Shown here piece by piece: positions 7,702 to 17,484 of a stretch of DNA of 64,000 nt. The stretch comes from Bacillus sp. FJAT-14578 (GTDB lineage: Bacteria > Bacillota > Bacilli > Bacillales > Bacillaceae_H). The position numbers were made by a program, and so were the translations under genes. The DNA is taken from positions 682,001-746,000 of the forward strand of contig NZ_AYSE01000001.1 of NCBI RefSeq assembly GCF_000504165.1, written 5' to 3'. The number at the start of each line of letters is the position of its first letter. Position 1 is the stretch's first letter. The notes beneath the pieces were generated by a model that worked only from the letters and a program-made list of their open reading frames with translations, was not told the DNA's origin and ran no database searches.

Positions 7702-9177
7702 TTAACCGGGTTGTCTCGATTTATTTTGGGGATGGATAACACTCGGTCTAACTTTATCCCCCGGCTTAGAAGTTCGAAACACAATCCCTTTGAAAGCACT
7801 GGGGTTGAAAGGGATAAAGGGCCATAAATATGGCGTGTTTAATGAGCGAGTGCTTGCCAGCAGCAAAATATATAAAGTTGTACCGATAACAAAGCCAGGA
7901 GTGTGGAATGCCGCAACCGCCGCCAGCAATATAAGGCGCGCCATCTTATTCGCCACACTGAGTTCATAGCTTGGAGTAGCAAAGTTGCCAATCGCCGCAA
8001 CCGCCACATATAAAATAACTTCTGGAACGAACAAGCCTACATCAATGGCAATTTGACCAATTAACGCGGCCGCAATTAAGCCCATGGCTGTTGATAAAGG
8101 AGTTGGAGTGTGAATGGCGGCAAGCCTTAAAAATTCTATTCCGATATCCGCCATGAAAATTTGAACAACCATCGGAATGTTTGTCTTTTCATTCGGCCCG
8201 ATAAACTGTAGGCTAGGCGGTAATAACGAAGGTTCTACAACAAATAAAAACCATAAAGGCAATAAAAAAACCGAAGCTAAAATGCCAATATATCTTATCC
8301 AACGAATAAATGTACCTACAGCAGGTGCCTGTCTAAATTCCTCGGCATGCTGAACATGGTGGAATAATGTTGTCGGCGTAATAATAACACTTGGAGACGT
8401 GTCGGTTACGATTAAAACATGTCCTTCCAACAAATGCTCGGCGGCCACATCCGGACGCTCCGTATAGCGTACAAGCGGAAAAGGATTGTATCCTTGTTTC
8501 ACAAGGAACTCTTCAATCGTTTTATCTGCCATCGTGAGACCATCCGTTTTGATCATTTGAATTTCCTTTTTCACCACTTCAACTAATCCCGGATCCGCTA
8601 TATCTTTTATATAGCCGACGGCCACGTCTGTTTTTGAACGTTCTCCCACTTTCATGATTTCAAAACGAAGCCGTCCGTCTCGAATACGCCTTCTCATTAA
8701 TGCCGTATTAATAATGATGTTTTCGGTGAAGCCATCCCGTGACCCGCGAACCACCTTTTCTGTGTCAGGCTCTTCCGGCCCGCGCCCCGGATAACTTCGC
8801 ACATCCACTTGATAACCTGTATCTTCTCCATCAATCAATACGACAATCAGCCCTGATAAAATCGTATCAAGTGCATCTTCTAAATATTCAATCGGCGTAA
8901 CTTGTTGATGAATGAGACGATTCTCAATAATCGCTTTCGCTTTTGCTTTTTCTGTTTCATGGTCATTTACTTCTACAAGCTGGTCGGCGATTTGAATAAT
9001 GTAGTTGCTATCACAAAGTCCTGTGACATAGTACATATGCACTTCACGGTCCAAAATGAGCAGCTTGCGTACACCTACATCGAAGCTTGTGTTCATGCTC
9101 CCGTTTTCTACGAACCATTTATCATTTTCATGAACCTTCGTGTAAATCGCTGTTTTTTGTTTCGTTTGTTCTGCCAC
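7702..9177 (-). CDS. spoVAF: stage V sporulation protein AF (GerA-family membrane protein)
   Basis: A 491-residue protein of the spore germinant receptor A-subunit family. Residues 1-280 are a soluble N-terminal domain ([49 protein letters not shown]). The C-terminal 200 residues contain about five membrane spans, including [19 protein letters not shown] and [19 protein letters not shown]. It acts in the inner spore membrane and is last in the spoVA operon. I use the GTG at 9177, eight bases after AAGGAG; the GTG at 9186 touches that site. It overlaps spoVAEa by 50 bases, implying coupled translation. Confidence 0.93.
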   Translation of the reverse strand: MAEQTKQKTAIYTKVHENDKWFVENGSMNTSFDVGVRKLLILDREVHMYYVTGLCDSNYIIQIADQLVEVNDHETEKAKAKAIIENRLIHQQVTPIEYLEDALDTILSGLIVVLIDGEDTGYQVDVRSYPGRGPEEPDTEKVVRGSRDGFTENIIINTALMRRRIRDGRLRFEIMKVGERSKTDVAVGYIKDIADPGLVEVVKKEIQMIKTDGLTMADKTIEEFLVKQGYNPFPLVRYTERPDVAAEHLLEGHVLIVTDTSPSVIITPTTLFHHVQHAEEFRQAPAVGTFIRWIRYIGILASVFLLPLWFLFVVEPSLLPPSLQFIGPNEKTNIPMVVQIFMADIGIEFLRLAAIHTPTPLSTAMGLIAAALIGQIAIDVGLFVPEVILYVAVAAIGNFATPSYELSVANKMARLILLAAVAAFHTPGFVIGTTLYILLLASTRSLNTPYLWPFIPFNPSAFKGIVFRTSKPGDKVRPSVIHPQNKSRQPG

Positions 9178-9736
9178 CGTATCCACTCCTTTCTAAAATG
9201 ACTTCCACGGCTTTCATTGTGATGGGGGAACCATATTTAATATCATCTTTTCTTGCCATTTTTCCAATATCACCGATTCCTACCACAATCGGCACTTGCA
9301 AACTATCCAGGCAATAAACGGTGTCGCCATTTATTCTGCCTATTTCAAATTCAGCAATACCACTTTTGTCTACTCCATATTCTGTCAATTCCCCATAGCG
9401 GTCAATGCTCACATCCACCCTTGTCCATTCATTTTGATGTGTTTTAGAGGCTACAGCAATCACGCCCAGCACATCCACTTTCTCATGGTTCACGACATAT
9501 TTCAAAGCCCGTTCCCCCGCTCCTTCGCCTAAAAAACCGCTGTCGTCAAACATGACAAATACCGGATCATAAGGGGTTTTCATAATGAGTTTTACGATTT
9601 CAGGTCCCGTTAATTTCGTTGGATTTCCATGCGATTGCGAAATGCAGCGGCCTCCATATTGCTTCGCTACATATTCAATGGTTTTTTCGGCATATTCATC
9701 GCCATCTGTAATGACAATAACCCTTCTTTTCTCCAT
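9128..9736 (-). CDS. spoVAEA: stage V sporulation protein AE, SpoVAEa type
   Basis: A 202-residue soluble protein beginning [27 protein letters not shown], typical of SpoVAEa. It contains [22 protein letters not shown] and [20 protein letters not shown]. It is the only non-membrane member of this half of the operon and is thought to support the spore-membrane channel that moves calcium dipicolinate. Its 3' end overlaps spoVAF by 50 bases; 8 bases separate it from spoVAEb upstream. Confidence 0.92.
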   Translation of the reverse strand: MEKRRVIVITDGDEYAEKTIEYVAKQYGGRCISQSHGNPTKLTGPEIVKLIMKTPYDPVFVMFDDSGFLGEGAGERALKYVVNHEKVDVLGVIAVASKTHQNEWTRVDVSIDRYGELTEYGVDKSGIAEFEIGRINGDTVYCLDSLQVPIVVGIGDIGKMARKDDIKYGSPITMKAVEVILERSGYGGRTNETKNSDLHEGS

Positions 9737-9744
9737 ATATTTCT

Positions 9745-10095
9745 TTATCCTTTCGGTTTAAAGATTAGAGCAACGATAAAGGCAAACAAAATGGCTGAGG
9801 CAATGCCTGCTGAAGTCAGCTCGAAAATCCCCATCGCAATACCGATGAATCCGTGTTTTTCCGCTTGTTCCATCGCTCCGTGCAGCAACGAGTGGCCGAA
9901 GCTCGTAATAGGAACGGTAGCCCCCGCTCCCGCAAAATCTATCAGCTTATCGTAAAGCCCAAAGCCATCCAGCACGGCTCCAGCGACGACGAAAGAGCTT
10001 GTTACATGGGCGGGAGTTAGTTTAGCGATATCCAATAGTAATTGACCGATTACACAAATTGCTCCTCCAACTAAAAATGCAATGACATATTCCAT
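9745..10095 (-). CDS. spoVAEB: stage V sporulation protein AE, SpoVAEb type
   Basis: A 116-residue integral membrane protein with about four spans ([35 protein letters not shown]). The central [34 protein letters not shown] is shared with SpoVAC, showing the two are paralogues. Together with SpoVAC and SpoVAD it takes up dipicolinic acid into the forespore and releases it at germination. The ATG at 10095 immediately follows the spoVAD stop, with GGAGGCGAT inside the spoVAD end. Confidence 0.94.
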   Translation of the reverse strand: MEYVIAFLVGGAICVIGQLLLDIAKLTPAHVTSSFVVAGAVLDGFGLYDKLIDFAGAGATVPITSFGHSLLHGAMEQAEKHGFIGIAMGIFELTSAGIASAILFAFIVALIFKPKG

Positions 10096-11112
10096 TTAAT
10101 CGCCTCCCTCCAACGCCTCAATGACAACTCCATGAGCAATAGTAGGAATGGTCTCTTTCTGTTGAATCATGGTCGGACTTAGCAGCGCACCTGTCGCTAC
10201 AACAAAGACTCTTTGGAAATTTCCCTTTATTAATTCATTTAAAATATAGCCGTATGTAACGACTGCCGAACAACCGCATCCGCTCCCCCCCGCAAACACC
10301 TCTTGATCGGGCCGGTAAATCATCAATCCGCAGTCGTTATGAACATCGAATACATCATAACCTTCTTCTTGAAGCAGCTTTTTCAAGATAGGGCTCCCTA
10401 CTCCTGATAAATCACCTGTTACGATGAGGTCGTAATACGATGGAGAGCGATTGGTGTCCACCAAGTGCTGCCGTATCGTATCAGCGGCTGCAGGAGCCAT
10501 AGCCGACCCCATATCAAACGGATCTGCTATTCCATAATCGGCTACTTTTCCGATAGTAGCCGACGTTATTTTAACTAACCCTTTTTCTTGTGAGACGAGC
10601 GCCGCTCCTGCTCCCGTCACGGTAAAGGTAGCCGTATCAGGCTTTTGTCCCCCATACTCTGTCGGATAACGAAATTGCCTTTCAGCTGTTGCATTATGGC
10701 TGCTCGTTGCCGCCATTATTTTTCTTGCAAATCCCCCATCTACTAAAGCAGCTCCTACAGCCAACGTTTCCATCGAAGTCGAACAGGCACCAAACATACA
10801 TAAAAACGGGATTTGATTCTGCCTCGCCACGTAATTGGCCGTTACATTTTGATTGAGCAAATCCCCAGCCAAAAAGAAATCAATATCCGAATAGTTCAAG
10901 TTCCCTTTTTGCAAACAAGAATCAATGGCTTCTTTCATTAACAGCCTCTCTGCCAGCTCCCAATTGTCTTCACCGCAGTGTAAATCTGTATGGGTAACAT
11001 CAAACGATTCCGCTAAAGGACCTTCCGCTTCCTTAGGACCTACGGCTGTTCCTGTTGCGTTAATGTAAATGTCATTTTCAAACATCCATGTTTGCTTTCC
11101 AACAAGACGCAT
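10096..11112 (-). CDS. spoVAD: stage V sporulation protein AD
   Basis: A 338-residue thiolase/ketoacyl-synthase-fold protein that binds dipicolinic acid on the outer face of the forespore membrane. Landmarks are IYINATGTAVGPKEAEGPL near the N-terminus, FGACSTSMETLAVGAAL (the position of the synthase cysteine), and GGSGCGCSAVVTYGYIL near residue 280. I start at the ATG at 11112, seven bases after GGGAGG, rather than the ATG at 11118. Adjacent to spoVAEb with no gap. Confidence 0.95.
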   Translation of the reverse strand: MRLVGKQTWMFENDIYINATGTAVGPKEAEGPLAESFDVTHTDLHCGEDNWELAERLLMKEAIDSCLQKGNLNYSDIDFFLAGDLLNQNVTANYVARQNQIPFLCMFGACSTSMETLAVGAALVDGGFARKIMAATSSHNATAERQFRYPTEYGGQKPDTATFTVTGAGAALVSQEKGLVKITSATIGKVADYGIADPFDMGSAMAPAAADTIRQHLVDTNRSPSYYDLIVTGDLSGVGSPILKKLLQEEGYDVFDVHNDCGLMIYRPDQEVFAGGSGCGCSAVVTYGYILNELIKGNFQRVFVVATGALLSPTMIQQKETIPTIAHGVVIEALEGGD

Positions 11113-11130
11113 ATTCATTCCTCCCTTCTC

Positions 11131-11589
11131 TTAAAAAAAGGCTTTGAATGCATATCGCAGCATCCCCATGATGTAAGCAGCCACCACTCCAAATGTAATA
11201 ACGCTTCCCGCTAACTTGAACATATTCGTCGCTACTCCTAGAACAAGCCCCTCGCTGCGATGTTCCATTGCTGCACTTGTCATGGAATTGGCAAACCCCG
11301 TTACTGGAACAGCAGAACCTGCTCCAGCGAACTGACCGAGTTTATCGTACACTCCAAAACCAGTCAAAAGGGCTGAAAGCAAGATAAGAGTGGCTACTGT
11401 TGGATTTCCGACGTTCTCCTCCGTATAGTTAAAATAATGTAAGTAAAGATTTTCGATGATTTGCCCAAAGGCACAAATAAGCCCGCCTACGACAAACGCT
11501 TTTAGACAATTCATAAAATAAGGCGGCTTCGGCTGATAGGGTTTAATATTTTTTTTATAATTGTCTTTTAATTTTTGCTGGTTGCTCAC
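11131..11589 (-). CDS. spoVAC: stage V sporulation protein AC
   Basis: A 152-residue membrane protein with a basic, proline-containing head (about 25 residues) and about four spans. The conserved LTGFGVYDKLGQFAGAGSAVPVTGFANSM is the SpoVA channel signature, and B. subtilis SpoVAC acts as a mechanosensitive channel in germination. Translation starts at GTG 11589 behind GGAGGGAG. It is followed 18 bases later by spoVAD. The upstream gap to spoVAB is 163 bases, unusually long for this operon. Confidence 0.94.
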   Translation of the reverse strand: MSNQQKLKDNYKKNIKPYQPKPPYFMNCLKAFVVGGLICAFGQIIENLYLHYFNYTEENVGNPTVATLILLSALLTGFGVYDKLGQFAGAGSAVPVTGFANSMTSAAMEHRSEGLVLGVATNMFKLAGSVITFGVVAAYIMGMLRYAFKAFF

Positions 11590-11752
11590 CTATACTCCCT
11601 CCGCTTGAATATACGATATTTTTTGTAACTAGTGTTTGCGTTCCATTCTTTGTTATCCCGCTCTGCCAAGCAGTAAAACCCTCCTATTGAAAGAAGCTTC
11701 ACCTTATAAACTTTGCAAGAATACCCCTTTCTCAAGGAATGTAAAGGGGGGT

Positions 11753-12175
11753 TCAATGATCAACAAAATAGATCCAATGGAATAATGAACCAAATACCTT
11801 CCCTAACACAATAGCCATTAATAAAACGATTATTCTTTCCTCCACACCGATTCGTTTAGCCAAAATCGGCAGTACATTCATTACTTCTGTCAGTGCAGCT
11901 GCCAGCATCCCATTAAAAATACCGCTTGCAGCCCCGACGATGACCGCTATAAATCCGGGGAGGTACAATACGTATCCATGAAGGCTCATCCATCCTCCGC
12001 ATATGGCTCCCATAATCACGCCCCACTCATAACCCTGTACATATTTCATCGTCTTTGTTAACTGCATGAGTCTCGGAATAACCCCTAATACGGTCAAGAA
12101 AGCAACAAATCCGGCTCCGACGGCCAGCCCTCCGGCAAATCCTATAAAAATGGTGAACAACACATTAAGGCTCAT
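11753..12175 (-). CDS. spoVAB: stage V sporulation protein AB
   Basis: A 140-residue hydrophobic protein with about four or five membrane spans (LFTIFIGFAGGLAVGAGFVAFL; YLPGFIAVIVGAASGIFNGMLAAAL). Sequence and place match SpoVAB, which is needed for dipicolinic acid uptake, mechanism unknown. The ATG at 12175 lies inside the last codons of spoVAA (11-base overlap). A GC-containing inverted repeat (CCCCTTT / AAAGGGG, 11724-11749) follows in the gap before spoVAC. Confidence 0.93.
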   Translation of the reverse strand: MSLNVLFTIFIGFAGGLAVGAGFVAFLTVLGVIPRLMQLTKTMKYVQGYEWGVIMGAICGGWMSLHGYVLYLPGFIAVIVGAASGIFNGMLAAALTEVMNVLPILAKRIGVEERIIVLLMAIVLGKVFGSLFHWIYFVDH

Positions 12176-12785
12176 CAATTTGCTTCATACTCTCTTTGTT
12201 TTCATGCATAATGACATATTGATCTAAATCTTGCTGATAATTAAACATTTCGACTTCTAAAGGGCTGGGCTCTTCATTGATTCGTTTACGAAAAAGATGG
12301 TTAAAAAACAGCACCATTCCTAAACCTAATCCGAACGAGTACGGTATTTGCAGCAACAACGGCTTTTCATCCTTTACTCCAGTCAACATGTAAAATAGTT
12401 TTTGGTGAACTTGCCTCATGCTTACATCCTCATGGAAGTTCATGATGGCCAAAGCCGCTCCGATAAAGAGCAATAACCATACAAGAGCAAAAAAGAATCC
12501 TGAATAATTTTTCTTTTTAAACATGACTTCCACAATGGTTTGCGCCGGGCCGATGTTTTGGATATCCAGCTCCGCGTCCTCTTTCCTCATTTCAGCAATC
12601 ACCTTCATGACATCAACGACAATAATATTGCGATCACTCATCGTTACTTGATGGATGGGCAATTTTTGAAGCTTTTCTTTCGTATCAACTCGAGCAATGA
12701 TTAACGCAATCTGTCCTAACCTCACCGTCTCATTCGGATTAACTTGCACACGGTGACGCATCCGTAAATAAACTGTATTTTCCAT
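12165..12785 (-). CDS. spoVAA: stage V sporulation protein AA
   Basis: A 206-residue protein, first gene of the spoVA operon. Residues 1-90 form a soluble domain (VYLRMRHRVQVNPNETVRLGQIA), followed by a span (SGFFFALVWLLLFIGAALAIM) and a second near YSFGLGLGMVLFFNHLF. I start at the ATG at 12785, eight bases after AAGGTG; the longer frame would swallow that site. A forespore sigma-G-like promoter stands 38 bases upstream. Confidence 0.93.
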   Translation of the reverse strand: MENTVYLRMRHRVQVNPNETVRLGQIALIIARVDTKEKLQKLPIHQVTMSDRNIIVVDVMKVIAEMRKEDAELDIQNIGPAQTIVEVMFKKKNYSGFFFALVWLLLFIGAALAIMNFHEDVSMRQVHQKLFYMLTGVKDEKPLLLQIPYSFGLGLGMVLFFNHLFRKRINEEPSPLEVEMFNYQQDLDQYVIMHENKESMKQIDEP

Positions 12786-12822
12786 GTATATCACACCTTG
12801 CAAATGGTTCTCCTCGTATGAG

Positions 12823-12853
12823 TAGTATGTTATTTCTTAAATTTTCTAATTCA
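12823..12853 (-). promoter_or_regulatory. candidate sigma-G promoter of the spoVA operon
   Basis: On the minus strand TGAATT, an 18-base spacer and CATACTA. This is one base off the published sigma-G pattern (TGHATR, 17-18 bases, CATWHTA). spoVA is under sigma-G control in B. subtilis. Confidence 0.6.
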
Positions 12854-12882
12854 AAAAACAAACATCCATTAATTTCCACACA

Positions 12883-12919
12883 CAAAAAAAAAGAGGATGA
12901 GGCTGAAAGCCTCATCCCT
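12883..12919 (-). terminator. terminator of the sigF operon
   Basis: On the minus strand GGATGAGGCT, a three-base loop, AGCCTCATCC, then a long T-run (12883-12892). A strong rho-independent terminator. Confidence 0.92.
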
Positions 12920-12945
12920 TTTCAAAAACGGTGTTAGGTACCCAT

Positions 12946-12981
12946 AACGTAAAAAAAGGGGATTCCCCCTTTTTTTACGTT
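12946..12981 (-). terminator. first hairpin after sigF
   Basis: AACGTAAAAAAAGGGG and its complement CCCCTTTTTTTACGTT enclose a short loop (ATTC); the outer arm overlaps the sigF stop codon. It precedes the stronger terminator at 12883-12919. Confidence 0.6.
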
Positions 12982-13738
12982 ATCCTTCCATCCTGTTTTT
13001 CATTTGCTGTAAGATTTTCTTTTCCAAACGAGAAACTTGTACTTGTGAGATGCCTAGTCTAGAAGCCACTTCTGATTGTGTTTGATCTTTATAGTATCGC
13101 AGGTAAACAATGAGTTTCTCTCGCTCGTCCAATTCCTCGATGGCTTCCCTTAACGCCATTTTATCAAACCACTTTCCTTCATTCTGGTCTGCAATTTGAT
13201 CCAATAACGTAATGGGATCTCCATCATTTTCATACACGGTCTCATGAATGGAAGTGGGAGCACGATTTGCTTCTTGGGCCAAGACAACATCTTCAGGGGT
13301 AATGTCTAAATACTCGGCCACCTCTAAAACAGTCGGTACTCTATTTAATGTCTTGGAGAGTTCATCCTTTGCCTTACGAATTTTGTTGCTCAGTTCCTTT
13401 AATGAACGACTCACTTTAACCGTTCCATCATCCCTGATGAAACGCTGAATTTCACCGATAATCATTGGAACCGCATACGTCGAAAACTTTACATCATAAG
13501 ATAAGTCAAACTTGTCAACCGATTTTAAGAGACCAATACACCCGATTTGAAATAAATCGTCCGGTTCATACCCTCTATTTAAAAAGCGCTGAACCACCGA
13601 CCATACCAGCCGCATATTTTTCTGGGCAATAAGATCACGGGATTCCTGGTCTCCCTGCTGACTTCGTTTTATTAATTCTTTTACTTCACAATCGGATAAA
13701 TAACCTCGGCTCTGTTCGTTTTTGACCTCCACATCCAT
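12980..13738 (-). CDS. sigF: RNA polymerase sigma factor SigF
   Basis: The first forespore-specific sigma factor, 252 residues. Region 2 is seen in NMRLVWSVVQRFL and DLFQIGCIGLLKSVDKFD (about residues 42-80) and region 3 in SRSLKELSNKIRKAK. The region 4 helix-turn-helix SEVASRLGISQVQVSRLEKK is near the C-terminus. It is held inactive by SpoIIAB until septation. It follows spoIIAB after 12 bases with AAGGAG upstream of the ATG. Confidence 0.98.
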   Translation of the reverse strand: MDVEVKNEQSRGYLSDCEVKELIKRSQQGDQESRDLIAQKNMRLVWSVVQRFLNRGYEPDDLFQIGCIGLLKSVDKFDLSYDVKFSTYAVPMIIGEIQRFIRDDGTVKVSRSLKELSNKIRKAKDELSKTLNRVPTVLEVAEYLDITPEDVVLAQEANRAPTSIHETVYENDGDPITLLDQIADQNEGKWFDKMALREAIEELDEREKLIVYLRYYKDQTQSEVASRLGISQVQVSRLEKKILQQMKNRMEG

Positions 13739-13750
13739 AGGCTGATCTCC

Positions 13751-14197
13751 TTAATTGCATAAAGCTTTACTTTTTGTTAAGTGCTTCTTTAAATAAAGCG
13801 TAGTTCCTTTTGAGATAGAGGATTGAATTGAAATTTCATCCATAAAATTTTCCATAATGGTAAACCCCATTCCGGATCGTTCTAATTCAGGCTTTGTCGT
13901 ATAAAGCGGCTGTTTTGCTTCCTCGACATCTTCAATTCCCATTCCTTCATCTTTGATGACGATTTCGATAGTACCCTCATCAATTAAATAAACAGAGATG
14001 TAGACCGTTCCATTGGGATTGTTATCGTATCCGTGAATGATGGCATTCGTCACGGCTTCTGATACAACCGTTTTAATTTCCGTTACTTCATCCATCGTAG
14101 GATTCAACTGGGTTACAAATGCCGCTACCGTTACACGGGCGAACGATTCATTTTGGCTTAACGCTGAAAATTGCAGATGCATTTCATTTTTCATCAT
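13751..14197 (-). CDS. spoIIAB: anti-sigma F factor and serine kinase
   Basis: A 148-residue GHKL-type ATPase that binds SigF and phosphorylates SpoIIAA. The ATP-binding boxes are [17 protein letters not shown] (N box), [15 protein letters not shown] (G1) and [15 protein letters not shown] (G2). The ATG at 14197 overlaps the spoIIAA stop (ATGA); a second ATG follows directly. Part of the spoIIAA-spoIIAB-sigF operon. Confidence 0.98.
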   Translation of the reverse strand: MMKNEMHLQFSALSQNESFARVTVAAFVTQLNPTMDEVTEIKTVVSEAVTNAIIHGYDNNPNGTVYISVYLIDEGTIEIVIKDEGMGIEDVEEAKQPLYTTKPELERSGMGFTIMENFMDEISIQSSISKGTTLYLKKHLTKSKALCN

Positions 14198-14544
14198 GCC
14201 ACCCCCAGCGTCGCCAAAGCGTTTTGCTCTGTTTGTTCTAAGCGGATGATTTTAAATAGCCCTGACATTTCAAATAATCTTTGTACGGAAGGGGAGATGG
14301 CGCATACGACCATTTCTCCGCCATTGTTTTTGATTTGCTTGTATCTTCCTAAAATGACACCAAGTCCCGAACTATCCATAAAACTTAAATCCCGAAGGTT
14401 TAGTACAATGTGATGGATGGGTTCATTCTCTAAAAGATTGGTAATCTTCGTTCTTAATTCATCTGCCGCATGATGGTCGAGCTCACCGCTTAAGCGCACA
14501 AGCAACACATGATGCTTCACTTCTAAATTTATGGAAAGACTCAC
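14194..14544 (-). CDS. spoIIAA: anti-sigma F factor antagonist
   Basis: A 116-residue STAS-domain protein. When dephosphorylated it binds SpoIIAB and frees SigF. The phosphorylated serine lies in [17 protein letters not shown]; it is Ser58, the same number as in B. subtilis. First gene of the operon, with a candidate sigma-H promoter just upstream and a GGGGGGT-type ribosome site. Confidence 0.97.
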   Translation of the reverse strand: MSLSINLEVKHHVLLVRLSGELDHHAADELRTKITNLLENEPIHHIVLNLRDLSFMDSSGLGVILGRYKQIKNNGGEMVVCAISPSVQRLFEMSGLFKIIRLEQTEQNALATLGVA

Positions 14545-14580
14545 GGTTCAAACCCCCCTTGAAAGTTTCACTTTAGAGTC

Positions 14581-14608
14581 TTTCGATAGTCTTCCATTGG
14601 AATCCTTC
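14581..14608 (-). promoter_or_regulatory. candidate sigma-H promoter of the spoIIA operon
   Basis: On the minus strand GAAGGATTC, a 12-base spacer and ATCGAAA. This fits the sigma-H pattern (RnAGGAwww, about 12-14 bases, RnnGAAT) except for the last base of the -10. spoIIA is sigma-H dependent in B. subtilis. Confidence 0.5.
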
Positions 14609-14644
14609 CGCCTGACAAAACTAGTTATTTTTCGTCAACTTTAG

Positions 14645-15811
14645 TTACGATGTTTGCGTAAACATGAAAAATGTGCGTTTAAATAGATCCCACCAAGATG
14701 CCTCTTGAACGTCTTCTTCTGCAACAAGCGGGGATTCGCTTAAGACTTTCCCGTCTTTTTTAATGATTAACGTTCCTATCTCTTGTCCTTTTTGAACAGG
14801 GGCCTCTAATGTTTTTTGCAATTTGATGTCTTTTTTAATCTCTTTTGTCGAAGTTCCTTTTTTGGTTAATAAGGAAATCGGTTCAGATGTTACTACATTT
14901 ACCTCTTTTTTATCGCCCTTGTTCACTTTAAGAGAAGCGACTTTTACATCCCGTTTATAAAGAGGGGTTGTTTGATACTGGCTGAACGCATAATCAAGCA
15001 TCTTTGTCACTTGGGCATTCCTATCTTTCGGTGTATCAGCCCCAAATACTACGGCAATTACTCTCATGTTTCCTTTTTTGGCCGTGGCAGTTAAGCAGTA
15101 TTTTGCCTCGTTTGTAAATCCCGTTTTCACTCCATCCACACCAGGATAAAATTTAACTAGACGGTTTGTATTGACGAGCCAAAACTTCTTGTCAGTGTTT
15201 TCACGCAAGTAATCTTCATACTTACCTGTGTAGTTCGTAATTTTTTCGTATTTCAGCAACTCTTTTGCCATGATGGCCATATCATAGGCTGTACTATAAT
15301 GCTCCGGAACAGGCAGGCCAGTCGGGTTTTGGAATTGAGTATTTTCCGCCCCCAACTCTTTTGCCTTTTTGTTCATCATCTCTACGAACTCTTCTTCGGA
15401 GCCAGCTAAATGCTCAGCCATGGCAACAGACGCATCGTTTCCGGATCCGATGGCAATACCTCTTAACATTTCATCGACCGTCATTTCTTCACCCGGCTCT
15501 AAGAAGATTTGTGAACCGCCCATCGATGCAGCATATTCGCTTGTGCGAACTTTATCGTTCCATTTGATTTTGCCTTCATCAATGGCTTCCATAATTAAAA
15601 TCATTGTCATAATCTTAGTCATACTAGCAGGCGGAAGCTTTTCGTTGCTGTTTTTTTCATATAACACGGTGCCTGTATCACGCTCGATCAAAACAGCTGA
15701 TTTAGCCTTCTCAGCTAGTTCCGCTGTAGATTTTTCCTTGGCAAATGCGGCGGTTGTATGAAAAGAAAAAAGAACTATTAACACGACTGAAAATGAAAAA
15801 AATCGCTTCAT
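14645..15811 (-). CDS. dacF: D-alanyl-D-alanine carboxypeptidase DacF
   Basis: A secreted penicillin-binding protein (about 388 residues) that trims peptide stems of spore peptidoglycan. An N-terminal signal peptide (about residues 1-24, TTAAFA) precedes the DD-peptidase domain with the three serine-acyltransferase motifs SMTK (Ser63), SGN and KTGFTN. The C-terminal PBP5-type beta domain and an amphipathic tail follow. I start at the ATG at 15811, eight bases after GGAGGG; the ATG at 15817 is the alternative. It lies upstream of spoIIAA as in B. subtilis, so late read-through into spoIIA is likely. Confidence 0.95.
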   Translation of the reverse strand: MKRFFSFSVVLIVLFSFHTTAAFAKEKSTAELAEKAKSAVLIERDTGTVLYEKNSNEKLPPASMTKIMTMILIMEAIDEGKIKWNDKVRTSEYAASMGGSQIFLEPGEEMTVDEMLRGIAIGSGNDASVAMAEHLAGSEEEFVEMMNKKAKELGAENTQFQNPTGLPVPEHYSTAYDMAIMAKELLKYEKITNYTGKYEDYLRENTDKKFWLVNTNRLVKFYPGVDGVKTGFTNEAKYCLTATAKKGNMRVIAVVFGADTPKDRNAQVTKMLDYAFSQYQTTPLYKRDVKVASLKVNKGDKKEVNVVTSEPISLLTKKGTSTKEIKKDIKLQKTLEAPVQKGQEIGTLIIKKDGKVLSESPLVAEEDVQEASWWDLFKRTFFMFTQTS

Positions 15812-15877
15812 CTCCATAACCCTCCATTCTTTATACAACCTATTTTTACCAAATAAACCTTTTTTATACTAATAATC

Positions 15878-15922
15878 AAAAAAGAGAGCAGAAAGAATGA
15901 TATTCTTTCTGCTCTCTTTTTG
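15878..15922. terminator. bidirectional terminator between pdp and dacF
   Basis: Arms beginning AAAAAGAGAGCAGAAAGAAT with near-perfect complement and T-tract; it directly follows the pdp stop codon on the minus strand. Confidence 0.92.
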
Positions 15923-15925
15923 CTA

Positions 15926-17227
15926 TTAAGAAATTTTGTCGTATACAAGAGGCGGTGCATCTACTTTTTCGGCGGAAATTTTCACGCTTTCATAAATTTT
16001 TCCCTTTACCTCTTCGACATTTTCTTGGTTACTATAAATCGTGACAAGTGCTTCACCCTTTTTCACTTCATCGCCGATTTTCTTTTTAAGCACAAGTCCT
16101 ACGGCCAAGTCGATTTCAGATTCTTTCGTTGCACGGCCTGCACCTAAAAGCATGGCTGCTGTTCCAATTGAATCAGCTACAATTTCTGCAACGTATCCAT
16201 CCTCTTTCGCTTCTAAATCCATCACGTATTTTGCTTGCGGCAATTTAGACGGATCATCCACAACTGAACCATCACCGCCCTGTGCGCTTAAGAACACTTT
16301 TAATGTTTCAAGGGCCTTGCCGTTTTGAATGACTTCTTCAAGCATATGGCGAGCCTCTTCCAAACTGTTTGCTTTTTTCGCCAAGTATACCATATGACTT
16401 CCAAGAATTAAGCAAAGTTCTTCCAAATCTGTTGGACCATGCCCTTTTAACGTGTCGATTGCTTCTTTGATTTCCAAAGCATTTCCAATGGCAAAACCTA
16501 ACGGCTGGCTCATATCAGAAATGACAGCCATTGTTTGACGTCCAACATTATTACCGATGTTCACCATCGCTTGTGCCAATTCTTTCGCGTCATCTAAATC
16601 TTTCATGAAAGCTCCTGCCCCTGTCTTAACATCCAACACAATGGCATCGGCTCCAGCGGCAATTTTCTTACTCATAATGGAACTTGCAATGAGGGGAATG
16701 CTGTTGACTGTCGCTGTCACATCACGAAGTGCATAAAGTTTTTTATCCGCTGGCGTTAAATTACCCGTCTGCCCAATAACGGCCACTTTATTTTTGTTCA
16801 CTAAATCGATGAACTGCTGCTTATCAATTTCAACATGAAACCCCGATACCGATTCCAATTTATCAATAGTACCGCCTGTATGCCCCAATCCTCGACCGGA
16901 CATTTTCGCGACCGGCACTCCAACTGCCGCCACTAAAGGAGCCAGTACAAGCGTCGTCGTATCTCCAACGCCCCCGGTACTATGCTTATCCACTTTAATC
17001 CCTTCGATATCGGATAAGTCAATTTGGTCGCCCGATTCCACCATAGCCATTGTCAAATCCGCTCGTTCTCTTTCTGTCATCCCTTGGAAAAAAACCGCCA
17101 TTCCAAAAGCGCTCATTTGATAATCAGGGATTGAACCGTCTGTGAATCCCTTGATGATGAATTGAATTTCTGCTGTTTCAAGTTCTCGTCCATCACGCTT
17201 TTTCTCAATTAAGTCAACCATTCTCAT
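15926..17227 (-). CDS. pdp: pyrimidine-nucleoside phosphorylase
   Basis: Splits uridine, deoxyuridine and thymidine with phosphate, giving free base and pentose-1-phosphate. The 433-residue product carries the family signature [17 protein letters not shown], the phosphate loop [16 protein letters not shown] and the C-terminal [20 protein letters not shown] domain. I start at the ATG at 17227, six bases after AAGGTG. It lies downstream of deoB and pupG, but a repeat element (17255-17478) now separates it from pupG. The released uracil could enter the catabolic cluster at 37-49 kb. Confidence 0.96.
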   Translation of the reverse strand: MRMVDLIEKKRDGRELETAEIQFIIKGFTDGSIPDYQMSAFGMAVFFQGMTERERADLTMAMVESGDQIDLSDIEGIKVDKHSTGGVGDTTTLVLAPLVAAVGVPVAKMSGRGLGHTGGTIDKLESVSGFHVEIDKQQFIDLVNKNKVAVIGQTGNLTPADKKLYALRDVTATVNSIPLIASSIMSKKIAAGADAIVLDVKTGAGAFMKDLDDAKELAQAMVNIGNNVGRQTMAVISDMSQPLGFAIGNALEIKEAIDTLKGHGPTDLEELCLILGSHMVYLAKKANSLEEARHMLEEVIQNGKALETLKVFLSAQGGDGSVVDDPSKLPQAKYVMDLEAKEDGYVAEIVADSIGTAAMLLGAGRATKESEIDLAVGLVLKKKIGDEVKKGEALVTIYSNQENVEEVKGKIYESVKISAEKVDAPPLVYDKIS

Positions 17228-17254
17228 ATGAAACACCTTCTCTATTCAGAATTT

Positions 17255-17478
17255 AAGAGGTTGTTCAAAAAAGGCCGGGAAAAATGACCGTCGAATTTAC
17301 TTGTACAGGAAGTACTGATCCGACGTTCGCCACAGGACGTGGTGGTTCTTAGTCGGGATTCATAAGCTTATCTTTCCGCTACTCACGTATTAACAGCATA
17401 CGCTCCGTTGCTCAAGACTGCGCTTCCTTGAACTTCTCGGACCTTTTTGTCCTCCTTATTGTCCTCTTTTTTGAATAA
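17255..17478. repeat. intergenic repeat family R1, copy 1, with terminal inverted repeats
   Basis: A non-coding element between pdp and pupG. Its ends are TTGTTCAAAAAA and TTTTTTGAATAA, an 11 of 12 inverted repeat. The reverse complement of much of it recurs at 30906-31057: shared blocks include CCGGGAAAAATGACCGTCG, CGCTACTCACGTATTAACAG and GCGCTTCCTTGAACTTCTCG. This copy has about 60 extra internal bases containing a CCGAC/GTCGG stem. It looks like a miniature inverted-repeat element; no transposase is nearby. Confidence 0.8.
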
Positions 17479-17484
17479 ATATTA

